From positions 25,737 to 89,736 of the forward strand of contig CANPVD010000053.1 of the NCBI GenBank assembly GCA_947581615.1: DNA of 64,000 nt, in the 5' to 3' direction. Positions 17,486-27,127 of this stretch are shown in pieces. The stretch comes from Candidatus Humimonas hydrogenitrophica (GTDB lineage: Bacteria; Gemmatimonadota; Gemmatimonadetes; Palauibacterales; Palauibacteraceae). The notes beneath the pieces are model-generated. The model searched no databases, was not told where the DNA came from, and was given only the letters and a program-made list of their open reading frames with translations. Positions within the stretch are counted from its first letter, which is position 1; each line of letters begins with the position of its first letter. The translations under genes and the position numbers were made by a program.

Positions 17486-19369
17486 ATGGGCCCCCACCGT
17501 CCTCGCCTCGGCTCCATTTCGGCCGCGGTCGCCGGCCTCCTGCTCGTCACGGCCGGCGTCGGGGCCCGTCCATCCTTCGGGATCCGGGCGCGGGGATCCG
17601 TGCCCGGCCCGGCGGACTCCGCTGCCGTCGAGGCCGCCGCCCGCCGGGACCAGGCCCGGTTCGAGCGCGAGCGCCGCAGGCGCCTGCCGGTGCGGCGCGT
17701 CGCCTACGGCCCCTGTCCCGAGCGCGTGGGCCGCTTTTGCCACTGGTTCGAGGATGACGGCATCGAGCCGCGTCCCGAGCCCGCCTCCATAGCGCCCCTG
17801 CGCCGCCGGCTCCTCGACCGCCTGGACTCCGCCTTCGTCCGGCTGCCGGGCTCGCGCTGGATCTCGGGTCAGGTCGTCCGCTACGGGATCGAGGCGGGCC
17901 GGCCCGCCGACGCCCTGGTCGCCGCGCGGGCCTGCCGGACCTCGCGCGCCTGGTGCTCGCGACTGGCCGGCATGGCCCTGCACGCGCTCGGCCGCGAGCG
18001 GCAGGCCGAGGAGGCCTTCGAGGTCGCCGACCGCGCCGCGTCTCCGACCGAGCGCTGCCGCTCCAGCGACCTCGGCGATCTTCTGGAAGGCGAGGTCCGG
18101 GCCCACTACGAGCGGCTCCCCTGCCCGGGCCCCGCGCGCCGGGTGTTCGAGCGCCGTTACTGGTGGCTGGCCGATCCGCTCTACCTCGAGCCGGGCAACG
18201 AGCGCCGCGTGGAGGACCGCGTCCGTCGGCTCACGAGCGAGCTCGAGGCGGACGCGGCGTCGCCGTACGACGTCCGCTGGGGCGAGGACCTCTCCGAGCT
18301 CACGATCCGCTACGGATGGCCCGCCTGGTGGGAGCGGGTGCCGGGGGACCCGCTGCGTCCCGGGGACCTGGACAGCTGGATCGCCCACGATCCCCCGCAC
18401 GGCCTCTCCTTCGTCCCGCGCGCCGACCCGCTCACGCCCCCGGGCGATCTCACCCCCGAGGCGTGGCGGCCGACCGATCCCCGGCCCCGGTCCAGGTACG
18501 CTCCGGCCTACGCCGACACCTTCGTGCGCCTGCCGAGCCGGACCATCGCGTTCCGGAGAGGCGACTCGGTCCTGGTGCTGGCGGCCTACGCGCTCCCGGG
18601 ACCGATGCCCCCGGCTCGCCGGCCGTCCTCGAGCCGTGCGGACGGTACGGCCGACATCGCCGCCCTCCTCCTGCTCGCGGGCGGACCCGATGAGCCCTAC
18701 GGCCGCCAGGCGCTGGAGCCGGCGCTCCGCAGCGGCGTGCTGTCCGCGCGAGCCCCGGCCCGGGCGCTCCTGGAGTCCGTCGAGGCCCTGGACCGGAGAC
18801 GCCGGGTGGCCGCGCGGCTGCGCCGGGGCGTGGACCTCCGGCGACCACCGGAGGGGACGCCCGCGATCTCGGGACTCCTGGCGGGCCCGGCCATGCGTGC
18901 GCCCCTCTCGCCGGAGACACCGTCCGGCTCCCTCCCCGTGGCCGACGCCGACCCGCTCGGCGTCGCCGCGCGGCTCGTGCTCGCCGGTCCCGGACCCGCG
19001 GCCGCCCCGGTCGCGCGTCCCGGCGAGTCCCTGGAACTCTACTGGGAGCTGTACGGCCTCCCGTCGGGCGGCGGGGTCCGCGTGGAGATCACGCTGCGGG
19101 AGGACGACGCCCGATCCTTCGATCCCGTCGACCCGAAACCTCCTTCCCGGAGCCGCCCGCGGGTGCGGCTGGCCTGGACGGCGGAGCCGAGCGCCGGGGC
19201 GTTCCTCCGGCCCTACCGGGAGGCGCTGTCGCTGCCCCGGTCGATCCCGGACGGAGTGTACGCGGTAGAGGTTCGGGCCCGGGCGCCGGGCTGGACCACG
19301 CTCGTCTCCCGGGCCCCGATCCTGATCCGGGCCGCCGGATCCACGGAGTCCCAAAAACTACATCCGTAG
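17486..19369 (+). CDS. Secreted GWxTD-like protein of unknown function
   Basis: A 627-residue exported protein with a signal peptide (AAVAGLLLVTAGVGA). The middle has two short Cys-containing stretches (ARACRTSRAWCSRL) in a helical repeat-like region. Around residues 225-290 the stretch YWWLADPLYLEPGNERRVE, followed some 40 residues later by RWGEDLSELTIRYGWP, resembles the GWxTD domain (W-DP-P-NE, then GW-TD and YG-P), a domain common in secreted proteins of Gemmatimonadota and Acidobacteriota. The C-terminal 170 residues look like beta-strands (LELYWELYGLPSG). Function is unknown. ATG at 17486 follows an in-frame GTG by one codon. It is on the same strand as two further secreted proteins. 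Confidence 0.6.
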   Translation: MGPHRPRLGSISAAVAGLLLVTAGVGARPSFGIRARGSVPGPADSAAVEAAARRDQARFERERRRRLPVRRVAYGPCPERVGRFCHWFEDDGIEPRPEPASIAPLRRRLLDRLDSAFVRLPGSRWISGQVVRYGIEAGRPADALVAARACRTSRAWCSRLAGMALHALGRERQAEEAFEVADRAASPTERCRSSDLGDLLEGEVRAHYERLPCPGPARRVFERRYWWLADPLYLEPGNERRVEDRVRRLTSELEADAASPYDVRWGEDLSELTIRYGWPAWWERVPGDPLRPGDLDSWIAHDPPHGLSFVPRADPLTPPGDLTPEAWRPTDPRPRSRYAPAYADTFVRLPSRTIAFRRGDSVLVLAAYALPGPMPPARRPSSSRADGTADIAALLLLAGGPDEPYGRQALEPALRSGVLSARAPARALLESVEALDRRRRVAARLRRGVDLRRPPEGTPAISGLLAGPAMRAPLSPETPSGSLPVADADPLGVAARLVLAGPGPAAAPVARPGESLELYWELYGLPSGGGVRVEITLREDDARSFDPVDPKPPSRSRPRVRLAWTAEPSAGAFLRPYREALSLPRSIPDGVYAVEVRARAPGWTTLVSRAPILIRAAGSTESQKLHP

Positions 19370-19452
19370 TCGCAAGGTGGCGCGATCAAGAAGTGTTGAT
19401 TAGTTTTGACACAGTGAATCTCAAGCTCCGCCATCGGACTGGAGAGGTTGCC

Positions 19453-20772
19453 ATGAGGATACGCCGGACGCTCGGACCTCGCGGCACGATCCTCCTCGCG
19501 CTGGGAGCCTTTCTCGCCTGCGCCGTCGCCGGCCCCGTCCACGCCCGGGCGCAGGACGCGCCTCCGAGCGTACGGCTCGAGGTCCTCGGCCCCTACAGCT
19601 GGTCGCTGCCCATGGCGCGGATCCACCTGTCCCGGTCCGCCTACGCCGCCGTGTTCGAGGTGGAGCCCGGAATCGGGGCCGTGCTCCTCTATCCCGGCAC
19701 CGGGTCCCGGGCCGGCACGCTGGATCGTGGAACGACCGCCTTCTCGCTCAAGAGCGCCCGCCTCGCTCTCGCCCGGCTCCAGTTCCGTCGGCTCCTCTGG
19801 CAGCGGTTCGACCTGGCCAGCCAACGTCGGCCGCGGGCCATCTACGTGGGGGTGGCCTCGGAGCGGCCCCTGCGGCTCGGCCGACTCGGTGCCGGACACG
19901 TGTTCGCCTACCCCGGTGGGGTCGCGGACGGCGCGGAGCCGCTCGTGCGTGCTCTCCTCGCCGAGGTCGCGCCCGGCGCCCTGCAGGGCGTGGGCGCCTC
20001 GTACGACGTGGTGAGCTTCCCCAAGTCCGGGCGCGACTTCGGCCTCGGCTTCGCTTCCCTGGTGGGCGCGGGCCTGGCTCCGAACGCGTGCGGGGCCGCC
20101 CTGAGCACGACGCCCCTGTACGCCTCCCCCGCCGGGTTCGTCCCTGGGCTAGCGGCCTGCGGCCGGGAGCCCTCCATGCTCGTGCCGATCGCGGCCGTGG
20201 CCCTGGGAGACTCGCTCGCGGTCCCGGCGCGCGGCAACGTGCCCCCCCGCGTGCCCACTGGCACGCCGCCGGACCGGACGGCCACCGACCCGGCCGACGC
20301 GGCGTCCACCGCCCGGACGGCCGAGCTCCTGCAGCGGGTCGCCGACGCCCGTCAGGAGGCCGCCGTCGATCCGGCGACCCTCAGCGGCCGGAGCCAGGAC
20401 CTCTCGCGTCTGGGACTCACCGGCGCCGGGGGCCTGGCGCGGCGCATGACGGCGCAGGCCCACGCCGCCGACCTCCGCCTGCAGCATCGCCGGGAGCGGG
20501 TGCGGGGCGAGCACATGGCGGCGCGGCTGCGGCGCCTCGGCCTCCCCGTGATGTCGAGGAGCGGGAGGTCCGATGCGAACCGTCACCGGACCCCGGCCGC
20601 GCCCCGCGGCTCCGACACGCGGTCCGCCCCGCCGGTCACGGTGCACGTCCGCGCCGCCTCGCCCCGGCCCGTGGTGATTCGGACGCCCGCTCGGCGGGCG
20701 CCGAGCCACGCCCGGCCGTCGCACCCGGACCACGGGTCCTCGCCGCGGAGGCCGACCGGAGGTGGGAGCTGA
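19453..20772 (+). CDS. Secreted DUF4384-like protein, paralogue of the next gene
   Basis: A 439-residue exported protein with signal peptide (ILLALGAFLACAVAGPVHARAQ). Residues 40-130 carry a domain with SRSAYAAVFEVEPGIGAVLLYP, close to SGPAYVAVFEVHPDVGAVMLYP in the next gene and like the DUF4384 pattern (strand-loop-strand with a G-V-LYP). The remainder is Arg/Ala/Pro-rich and probably disordered. The ATG at 19453 is preceded by GGAGAGG. The 80 bases upstream are unusually AT-rich and contain TTGACA at 19406-19411, a possible -35 box without a good -10. The role is unknown; a surface or cell-wall location is likely. Confidence 0.65.
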   Translation: MRIRRTLGPRGTILLALGAFLACAVAGPVHARAQDAPPSVRLEVLGPYSWSLPMARIHLSRSAYAAVFEVEPGIGAVLLYPGTGSRAGTLDRGTTAFSLKSARLALARLQFRRLLWQRFDLASQRRPRAIYVGVASERPLRLGRLGAGHVFAYPGGVADGAEPLVRALLAEVAPGALQGVGASYDVVSFPKSGRDFGLGFASLVGAGLAPNACGAALSTTPLYASPAGFVPGLAACGREPSMLVPIAAVALGDSLAVPARGNVPPRVPTGTPPDRTATDPADAASTARTAELLQRVADARQEAAVDPATLSGRSQDLSRLGLTGAGGLARRMTAQAHAADLRLQHRRERVRGEHMAARLRRLGLPVMSRSGRSDANRHRTPAAPRGSDTRSAPPVTVHVRAASPRPVVIRTPARRAPSHARPSHPDHGSSPRRPTGGGS

Positions 20773-20872
20773 GCCGGGCCGACGGGAAGCGGCGCGCGGC
20801 AGGAACGGCGGGGATCTCGGAGGGTATGGCTGGAACGAGGGAACACACGCGCAGGTTCCGGAGGTGGCTAGC

Positions 20873-22441
20873 ATGATGAACCCCTCACGACGTGGCATCG
20901 TAGCCCGGTCGCTCGCCCTGGTCGCCGGAGCTCTCGCGTGCATGGCCATCGCCCTGCCCTCGTCCCTGCACGCGCAGGCCGAGGGAGCCGCGAATCCGAA
21001 GCCGCTCCAGGTCCACCTGGCCGCCACGGGGACCGGCGGCTTCCTGTATCCGTACGCCCACGTCGGCGTGTCCGGGCCCGCCTACGTGGCGGTGTTCGAG
21101 GTCCACCCCGACGTCGGCGCCGTCATGCTCTACCCGTTCACGCGCGCCCAGCGGGGGCGGGTGGCCCGCTCCGTGTCCATCGACCTGTCCGACATGGTGC
21201 TGGACCAGTACCGGCAGGAGTTCCGGCAGCTGACGCTCCCGAGGTTCGTGTACGCCTCGCGCGTCAGGACGCGCGGTTACCTGGTGGCGATCGCCTCGCG
21301 GCGCCCACTGGACACGAGCCTGCTCGAGGCGGGCCGGTTCCTGGAGTCCCCGGAAGCCATGGCCGAGCCCTACGACATCGTCGACCAGCTCGTGTCGCTC
21401 ATCGTGCCCGAGCAGCCGGCCGGCGACTGGAGCTACGACGTTTACGGCTTCTTCAACGACCAGAATCGCGTGCTGGCCTACCTGATGTCGCCGGGTTACA
21501 TGATGTACGAGCGTGCCCTGCTCGGCTATCCGATGACCTTCTGCTACGCCAGTCCCGACCCGGCCTACTTCAGTGTCTTCGGACCGGCCTTCTACGGACC
21601 TTGCGGCCTGACGCCCTACGGCTGGTACTCGAGCTTCGGCTCGGGCCTGGCGTACGGCGGCTGGAATGGGTGGGGCTGGGGCTACGGCTACCGGCCGCAT
21701 ACGCGCCGGGAGCAGCCGCGCACGGCGGGCCCCGTCGACACCCGTGGCATGAGACCCGGCATGCCCCGCGACCGTGACCGGGCCACGGTCGTGGACGACG
21801 CGCCCGGCTCGACCGTGATGGCCGGCAAGGTCGCCGATGCCCGGCACGAGCGTGAGGGCGTGACCGACGCGAAGAGGACGTCCGGCGCCTCGAGCCGGGA
21901 CCCGGTGGACGCGGCCGAGCGCTTCCGGGAGATCCTCGATCAGCTCGGGGATGCCCGCAGCACCACGGAGGTCGGTCCGGCGATGTTGCTTCGCGACCGG
22001 GCCGCGTTCGTCCGAGCCGGCCTGCGGCCGACGCCTCACCTGGCCTTCCAGATGGAGGCTCAGGCGATCGAGGCCCAGCGCCGACTCGAGCACCGGCTCA
22101 CCTCCATGGGCGTCCCGGCCGGCGAGGCGGTCGCCGCCGCCGGGCAGCGCGGAGCCGCGCCGCGGATCGACTTCCTGGGCGGGGGTAGCCCCAGGGTGGT
22201 CCGGTCCTCCACCCCACGCACCCCTTCCCGGAGCCGTGGCGCGTCGCCGGCCCGCCGCCCGGCCCCGGTCCAGGGAGCCAGCCGAGTGCAGCGTTCGCAC
22301 CTATCCCACCCGGCACCCGCCCGGCCGCGTCCGGTATCTCGTCCGGCCCCGCGTCCCGCGCCCCGCATGCCCGTCCACACGGCGCCGAGGCAGCCGCGTC
22401 CACACCAGGATCACGGCGGCGGCGGCCACGGACACGGCTGA
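20873..22441 (+). CDS. Secreted DUF4384-like protein with Gly/Tyr and Pro/His-rich tail
   Basis: A 522-residue exported protein, paralogous to the previous one over the first 170 residues (SGPAYVAVFEVHPDVGAVMLYP; then a repeated pattern of YASRVRTRGYLVAIASRRPL matching YVGVASERPLRL). After this comes an aromatic- and Gly-rich stretch near residues 230-280 (WYSSFGSGLAYGGWNGWG), then a helical part, and a long tail rich in Pro, Arg, Ala and His that ends GGGGHGHG, a possible metal-binding or adhesive end. The ATG at 20873 is followed directly by a second ATG; GAGG lies 9 bases upstream. The two genes are a tandem duplication that has diverged in the C-terminal part. No function can be given. 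Confidence 0.65.
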   Translation: MMNPSRRGIVARSLALVAGALACMAIALPSSLHAQAEGAANPKPLQVHLAATGTGGFLYPYAHVGVSGPAYVAVFEVHPDVGAVMLYPFTRAQRGRVARSVSIDLSDMVLDQYRQEFRQLTLPRFVYASRVRTRGYLVAIASRRPLDTSLLEAGRFLESPEAMAEPYDIVDQLVSLIVPEQPAGDWSYDVYGFFNDQNRVLAYLMSPGYMMYERALLGYPMTFCYASPDPAYFSVFGPAFYGPCGLTPYGWYSSFGSGLAYGGWNGWGWGYGYRPHTRREQPRTAGPVDTRGMRPGMPRDRDRATVVDDAPGSTVMAGKVADARHEREGVTDAKRTSGASSRDPVDAAERFREILDQLGDARSTTEVGPAMLLRDRAAFVRAGLRPTPHLAFQMEAQAIEAQRRLEHRLTSMGVPAGEAVAAAGQRGAAPRIDFLGGGSPRVVRSSTPRTPSRSRGASPARRPAPVQGASRVQRSHLSHPAPARPRPVSRPAPRPAPRMPVHTAPRQPRPHQDHGGGGHGHG

Positions 22442-22450
22442 CCGGCGGGG

Positions 22451-23557
22451 CTAGGGCCCGACGGCTCCTGCGCCCGCGGCTCCCGTCCGGCTCCCGGGTG
22501 GGAGCCGCCGCGTCTCTCCGTGCTGCAGCAGCCACAGGCTGCCGGGCGCCCGGGCATCGTCCCACGCGCGTCGTAGCCGCGCCGGCGGATCCTCCATCGG
22601 CTCGTCGGTGAGCCGGAAGGTGCCCCAGTGCACGGGGACCAGAGCACCGGCCCGCTCCTCCTTCCCCGCGCTCAGGTCGTGCCAGGCCTGCACGGCCTCC
22701 TCGGGGCTCATGTGCACGGGGCGCATGAACCAGCGAGGCTCGTAGGCCCCGATCGGGAGCAGGGCCGCGTCGAAAGGACCGAGCCGCCCGCCGATCGCGC
22801 CGAACTCGGGATGGTAGCCCGTATCACCGGCGAAGTACACCCGCCTTCCCCCCGCCTCCATGCTCCAGCCGCACCACAGCCTCCGGTTTCGGTCGAAGAG
22901 GCCCCGCGAGGCGAAGTGTCGTGCCGGCGTGCAGGTGACCCGGACCGGGGCGCCGCGCACCTCCTGCCGGACATCCTCCCACCAGTCCAGCTCCCGCGCT
23001 CTCCGGACGCCCCAGCGCGACAGGAGCTCGGCCACGCCGAGGGGTACGATCCAGCGCGCCGCCGGCTGCAGGCGAACCAGGCGCCGGACGGTGTCGGCGT
23101 CCAGGTGGTCGTAGTGGTCGTGGGAGACGAGGACCAGGTCCAGCGGAGGCAGCTCGGACAGATCGAGGGGCGGGGGCACCCAGCGCAAGGGCCCGGCGAA
23201 TCCGACGGGCGAGGCTCGACGGCTCCAGATGGGATCGGTGAGCACGTTGACGGGCCCGAGCTGGAGCAAGGCGCTGGCGTGCCCCAGCCAGGTCACCGCC
23301 AGCTCGCCGTCCGCCGCCCGAGGACGGGGCGGCGTCGGACCGGTCGTGGAGAACAGGTCCGGGTCGCGGCGCTCGAACAGGGCCTCCAGCTTTCGGCGCG
23401 AGAAGCTCCAGCGGAGAAACTGGAGAAAGCCGTGGCGGAGATCACCCGGCCACGGGTTGCGGAACCGTCCGTCGGAGCGCCGGTGCAGCGACCCGGACGG
23501 GACCGCTCCGGAGCCGGCGACGGCCGGGGGCCTGTCGCGTCCGCGGGGCGGATTCAT
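22451..23557 (-). CDS. MBL-fold metallo-hydrolase (UlaG / NAPE-PLD-like)
   Basis: A 368-residue cytoplasmic metallo-beta-lactamase-fold protein. The metal motif appears as SHDHYDHLD (H-x-H-x-D-H) near residue 160, with TWLGHASALLQLGPVNVLTDP before it, the usual opening of the NAPE-PLD/UlaG-type branch, and YFAGDTGYHPEF and ALLPIGAYEPRW after it. Such enzymes hydrolyse phosphodiester or lactone bonds; in eukaryotes NAPE-PLD cleaves N-acyl phosphatidylethanolamine. The substrate here is unknown. The first 60 residues, before the domain, include GRFRNPWPGD, typical of the family. The ATG at 23557 has no clear ribosome site. Convergent with the previous gene, nine bases apart. Confidence 0.82.
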   Translation of the reverse strand: MNPPRGRDRPPAVAGSGAVPSGSLHRRSDGRFRNPWPGDLRHGFLQFLRWSFSRRKLEALFERRDPDLFSTTGPTPPRPRAADGELAVTWLGHASALLQLGPVNVLTDPIWSRRASPVGFAGPLRWVPPPLDLSELPPLDLVLVSHDHYDHLDADTVRRLVRLQPAARWIVPLGVAELLSRWGVRRARELDWWEDVRQEVRGAPVRVTCTPARHFASRGLFDRNRRLWCGWSMEAGGRRVYFAGDTGYHPEFGAIGGRLGPFDAALLPIGAYEPRWFMRPVHMSPEEAVQAWHDLSAGKEERAGALVPVHWGTFRLTDEPMEDPPARLRRAWDDARAPGSLWLLQHGETRRLPPGSRTGAAGAGAVGP

Positions 23558-23726
23558 GGGGTCCAATGTGGAGCCGGGGCGCGCGCCGCGATACCCGACT
23601 CGGGGCGCGGCACTTCCCACGCGGAACGGACGTTGCCCATGCGGGTCCCTATACGGGTATGCTCGCCATGGAGATGGGCCGGGACGGACGCGGGCGAGCC
23701 GGAAATCCGACGTGAGGCGGTGGAGC

Positions 23727-26700
23727 ATGGCGGCAGGCAAGCGACGCTGGATGGCGCTGGTGATCGCGGTTGTGGCGGCGGCCCTCTTCTCTCCGGTCGG
23801 TGCCCGCGCTCAGTACTTCGGCCGCAACCAGGTCCGATACAAGTCGTTCGACTTCAAGGTGCTCGCCACCGAGCACTTCGACATCTACTACTACCCGGGC
23901 GAGGAGCAGCTCGCCGAGAACACCGGCCGCATGGCCGAGCGCTGGTACTCGCGGCTGTCGCGCCTCATGGACGACGACCTCAAGGGGCGCCAGCCGCTCA
24001 TCATGTACGCCACGCGCCAGGCGTACGACCAGACCAACATCGCCAACGTGGCCGGGAGCGAGGGCGTCACGGAGCCCTTCCGCCGCCGGGTGGTCCTGTT
24101 CTCCCAGGGTCCGCTGGCCGCCACCGACCACGTGATCGGCCACGAGCTCGTCCACGCCTTCCAGTACGACATCTCCGGCATCGACCCCACGACGCCCCTG
24201 TACGGGGCGCCCTCCATGAACGGGCTGCCGGGCTGGATGATCGAGGGCATGGCGGAGTACCTGTCCAAGGGCCCCCATGACCCGCTGACGGCCACCTGGG
24301 TGAGGGACGCGCTCCGCAGCAAGGACGTGAAGCTCCCGAGCCTCGGAGATCTCGAGAATTCGCGGAAGTACTTCCCGTATCGGTGGGGCCAGGCCCTGTG
24401 GGCCTACATCGGCGGTGTGTGGGGTGACAGCACGGTGCAGCGCATCTACAGGACCGCGCTCCGCACGGGTCGGGCCGGACCGGCCATCCAGGTGGTCACC
24501 GGGTTGCCGGCCGACACCGTGGTCCAGCACTGGCACGACGCCATCCGGCGGGAGTGGGGCCCGCTCATCGACTCCACCGACCAGCCGGATGCGTTCGGAA
24601 GGCAGATCATCGAAGGCTCCAAAGACGTGATGTACAACGTGGGTCCGTCCGTGAGCCCCGACGGCAAGCGGGTGGCCTACCTCTCCACCAAGAGCCGGTT
24701 CTCGATGGACCTGTATCTGGCCGACGCGAACACCGGCCACGTGATCCGCCAGGTCACCAAGACCGCGTTCGACCCGCACTTCGGGAACCTGGAGTCGGAG
24801 AGCTCGGCGGGCGCCTGGGCCCCCGACAACCGCCGCTTCGCGCTGGCCGCCGTGTCGGGCGACCAGCCGGTCATCGCCATCTACGACATGGACACGGGCA
24901 GCAAGGTCAAGGAGCTGCCCATGAAGGACCTGGGCCAGGTGTACAACCCGACCTGGTCGCCCGAGGGACGGCGAATCGCGTTCGTGGCCATGGAGGGCGG
25001 CCTCCTGGACCTGTACGTCGTCGACGTGGACACCGACGCGGTCACCCGGCTCACGCACGACGAGTTCACCGAGCTCCAGCCGTCGTGGTCCCCGGACGGC
25101 AGCCGCATCGCCTTCGTCACCGACCGGTTCGGGGCCGACCTGGGCGACCTGCACATGGGGCACTACCGGCTGGCCTCCGTGGACACGACCGGCGGGGACC
25201 TGCGGGGACTGCCGTCGTTCGACAGCGCCACGAACATCAACCCGACCTGGGCGCCGGACGGGAAGTCCGTGTACTTCGTGGCCGATCCGAGGGGCATCCC
25301 CGACCTCTTCCGGGCGGACGTGGGCTCGGGGCAGATCCGGCGGGTCACCAACGTGCTGGGGGGCGTGGGCGGGATCACCGAGCTGAGCCCGGCCGTGTCC
25401 GTGTCGTCGGAGACCGGCGCCGTGGTGTTCAGCGCGTTCGTGAACGGCTCGTTCAGCGTCTACCGGATCGACGATCCGAAGGTGCTGGCCGGCACGGCCG
25501 ACACGACGACGACGTTCACCGACGCCGGGGCGCTGCCGCCCCCCGATCGCGCCGGCTCGGAGGTAGCGACACTGCTCGGGAACCCGCGACTCGGCCTTCC
25601 GGACGCCGCCACTTTCCAGCGTCACGACTACAACTCGGCCCTCGGCCTGGACTACGTAGCCCAGCCCTCGCTCGGGGCCGGGATCAGCTCGTTCGGGAGC
25701 TACATCGGGGGAGGCGCGGCGCTCCTGTGGGGTGACATGCTGGGGAACCACTCCCTCATCACCCAGCTCCAGCTCCAGATCGTCAACGGAAACGTCCTCA
25801 ACGGCATCGGCGCGGTCGCCACCTACGTCAACCGGACGCACCGGCTGAACTGGGGCATCCAGGCCGGACAGATCCCGCAGTTCTCGCAGTACTACGGAGG
25901 GGGTGGCTGCGGGACGCAGAACGGGCGGCTCGTGTGCGCGGACGTGATCTACGACTTCTGGCAGACGGACCGGCGGGCCCTGGGCATGGCCATCTATCCA
26001 CTCAGCTCGGTGATGCGGCTCGAGTTCCAGGGCGGGATCGAGCAGATCGGCTTCCACGCGGAGACCGAGACCCAGATCTTCGACTACATCACCGGCCAGC
26101 AGCTCAGCAACAACAGGGTCAATGCTGCGGCCTGCTCCGACACGGCTTCCTTCCTGACCAGCTTCTGCGAGCCCGGCTCCCTCACCGAGGGGACGGCCTC
26201 GGCCGCGCTCGTCTACGACAACTCGATCTCGGGCCCGACGGGGCCGATCCTCGGCCACCGGTTCCGCATCGAGGCCGATCCCTCGGCCGGGACCCTGAAC
26301 TACGTGTCCGCGCTGGCCGACCTCCGCGAGTACGTCATGCCCTTCTGGCCCGTGACGCTCGCGGGCCGGGTCATGCAGTACGGCCGCTACGGGAGCGGGG
26401 CCGGAGACGATCGACTCGGCATCCTGTTCCTGGGCTACCCGACCCTGGTGCGCGGTTACAACTACGGGTCGTTCAGCACGGCCAACTGCGACCCGAACCA
26501 GCCGATCTCCCAGTGCTCGGAGATCAAGGTGTACAACGAGCTGTTCGGCAGCCGCATGGCGGTGGCCAACGCCGAGCTGCGCATCCCGCTGACCGGGCCG
26601 ATCGGGGTGTTCCACACGGGCTCGCTGGTGCCGCCCGTCGACCTGTTCGGGTTCGTGGACGGCGGCGTGGCGTGGGGCCGTAACCCGGTCACGGCCAGTG

Positions 26701-26861
26701 AGCAGAAGTTGAACCTGAACCAGTACGGCGTGTCGAGCGCGGGCTTCGGCGGGAGGCTGAACCTGTTCGGCTTCGCCGTGGCGGACGTCTACTGGGTGAA
26801 GCCGTTCCAGAGACCCGGCAAGGGCGGCTACGTGGGCTTCGACCTGTCGCCCGCGTTCTGA
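23727..26861 (+). CDS. Exported peptidase-MA / TolB-propeller / beta-barrel fusion
   Basis: A 1044-residue exported protein with signal peptide ending ARAQ. Three parts can be read. Residues 25-300 are a peptidase-MA-like domain with the zinc motif HELVHAF near 138. Residues 305-560 hold four or five WD40-like (PD40/TolB) repeats of the type SPDGKRVAYLS, SPEGRRIAFVA and SPDGSRIAFVT. From about 620 to the C-terminal Phe the sequence alternates aromatic and polar residues, as in an outer-membrane beta-barrel ([18 protein letters not shown]). A surface-facing protease that samples or cleaves ligands through the propeller is a reasonable guess. ATG at 23727 with GGTGGAG upstream. It overlaps the end of the 99-residue gene on the other strand by 34 bases. 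Confidence 0.75.
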   Translation: MAAGKRRWMALVIAVVAAALFSPVGARAQYFGRNQVRYKSFDFKVLATEHFDIYYYPGEEQLAENTGRMAERWYSRLSRLMDDDLKGRQPLIMYATRQAYDQTNIANVAGSEGVTEPFRRRVVLFSQGPLAATDHVIGHELVHAFQYDISGIDPTTPLYGAPSMNGLPGWMIEGMAEYLSKGPHDPLTATWVRDALRSKDVKLPSLGDLENSRKYFPYRWGQALWAYIGGVWGDSTVQRIYRTALRTGRAGPAIQVVTGLPADTVVQHWHDAIRREWGPLIDSTDQPDAFGRQIIEGSKDVMYNVGPSVSPDGKRVAYLSTKSRFSMDLYLADANTGHVIRQVTKTAFDPHFGNLESESSAGAWAPDNRRFALAAVSGDQPVIAIYDMDTGSKVKELPMKDLGQVYNPTWSPEGRRIAFVAMEGGLLDLYVVDVDTDAVTRLTHDEFTELQPSWSPDGSRIAFVTDRFGADLGDLHMGHYRLASVDTTGGDLRGLPSFDSATNINPTWAPDGKSVYFVADPRGIPDLFRADVGSGQIRRVTNVLGGVGGITELSPAVSVSSETGAVVFSAFVNGSFSVYRIDDPKVLAGTADTTTTFTDAGALPPPDRAGSEVATLLGNPRLGLPDAATFQRHDYNSALGLDYVAQPSLGAGISSFGSYIGGGAALLWGDMLGNHSLITQLQLQIVNGNVLNGIGAVATYVNRTHRLNWGIQAGQIPQFSQYYGGGGCGTQNGRLVCADVIYDFWQTDRRALGMAIYPLSSVMRLEFQGGIEQIGFHAETETQIFDYITGQQLSNNRVNAAACSDTASFLTSFCEPGSLTEGTASAALVYDNSISGPTGPILGHRFRIEADPSAGTLNYVSALADLREYVMPFWPVTLAGRVMQYGRYGSGAGDDRLGILFLGYPTLVRGYNYGSFSTANCDPNQPISQCSEIKVYNELFGSRMAVANAELRIPLTGPIGVFHTGSLVPPVDLFGFVDGGVAWGRNPVTASEQKLNLNQYGVSSAGFGGRLNLFGFAVADVYWVKPFQRPGKGGYVGFDLSPAF

Positions 26862-27127
26862 GACCCTGACGGCGGGGGATCGCCGGGGCGCCGGTCGTGC
26901 GCCCCGACCTCCCTCAACACCTCGGTCACTTCACGGCCCTCGAGCGCGACCTTCCGGTGGAGGTCCCAGGCCAGCCAGGTCCGGGCGTCGTTCAGATGGG
27001 CCCGCAGCTCCGCCTGGTTCTCCTCGTCCTGGAGGGCCGGGTCGGCGGCCAGGTGCTCGAGCTCCACGATCCAGTCGGTGATCTCGTCGGCGGAGCTGAA
27101 CCGCCCCACCGGCGGCTGCAGGTTCAC
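26828..27127 (-). CDS. Small hypothetical protein coupled to M1 peptidase
   Basis: A 99-residue, mostly helical, acidic protein with no recognised motif; stretches such as [19 protein letters not shown] suggest a short helical bundle. The GTG at 27127 overlaps the stop of the M1 aminopeptidase gene by four bases (GTGA), which indicates translational coupling and is the main support for it being real. Its 3' end overlaps the convergent barrel gene by 34 bases. The C-terminal 25 residues are Asp/Pro/Arg-rich. It might be an accessory of the peptidase, but nothing in the sequence shows that. Confidence 0.55.
   Translation of the reverse strand: MNLQPPVGRFSSADEITDWIVELEHLAADPALQDEENQAELRAHLNDARTWLAWDLHRKVALEGREVTEVLREVGAHDRRPGDPPPSGSQNAGDRSKPT

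Noticed and set aside
23649..26615. 988-codon minus-strand frame opposite the peptidase/barrel gene
   Set aside because: Its sequence is Arg/Val/Gly/His-rich and without domains, while the plus strand has a clear signal peptide and zinc motif.
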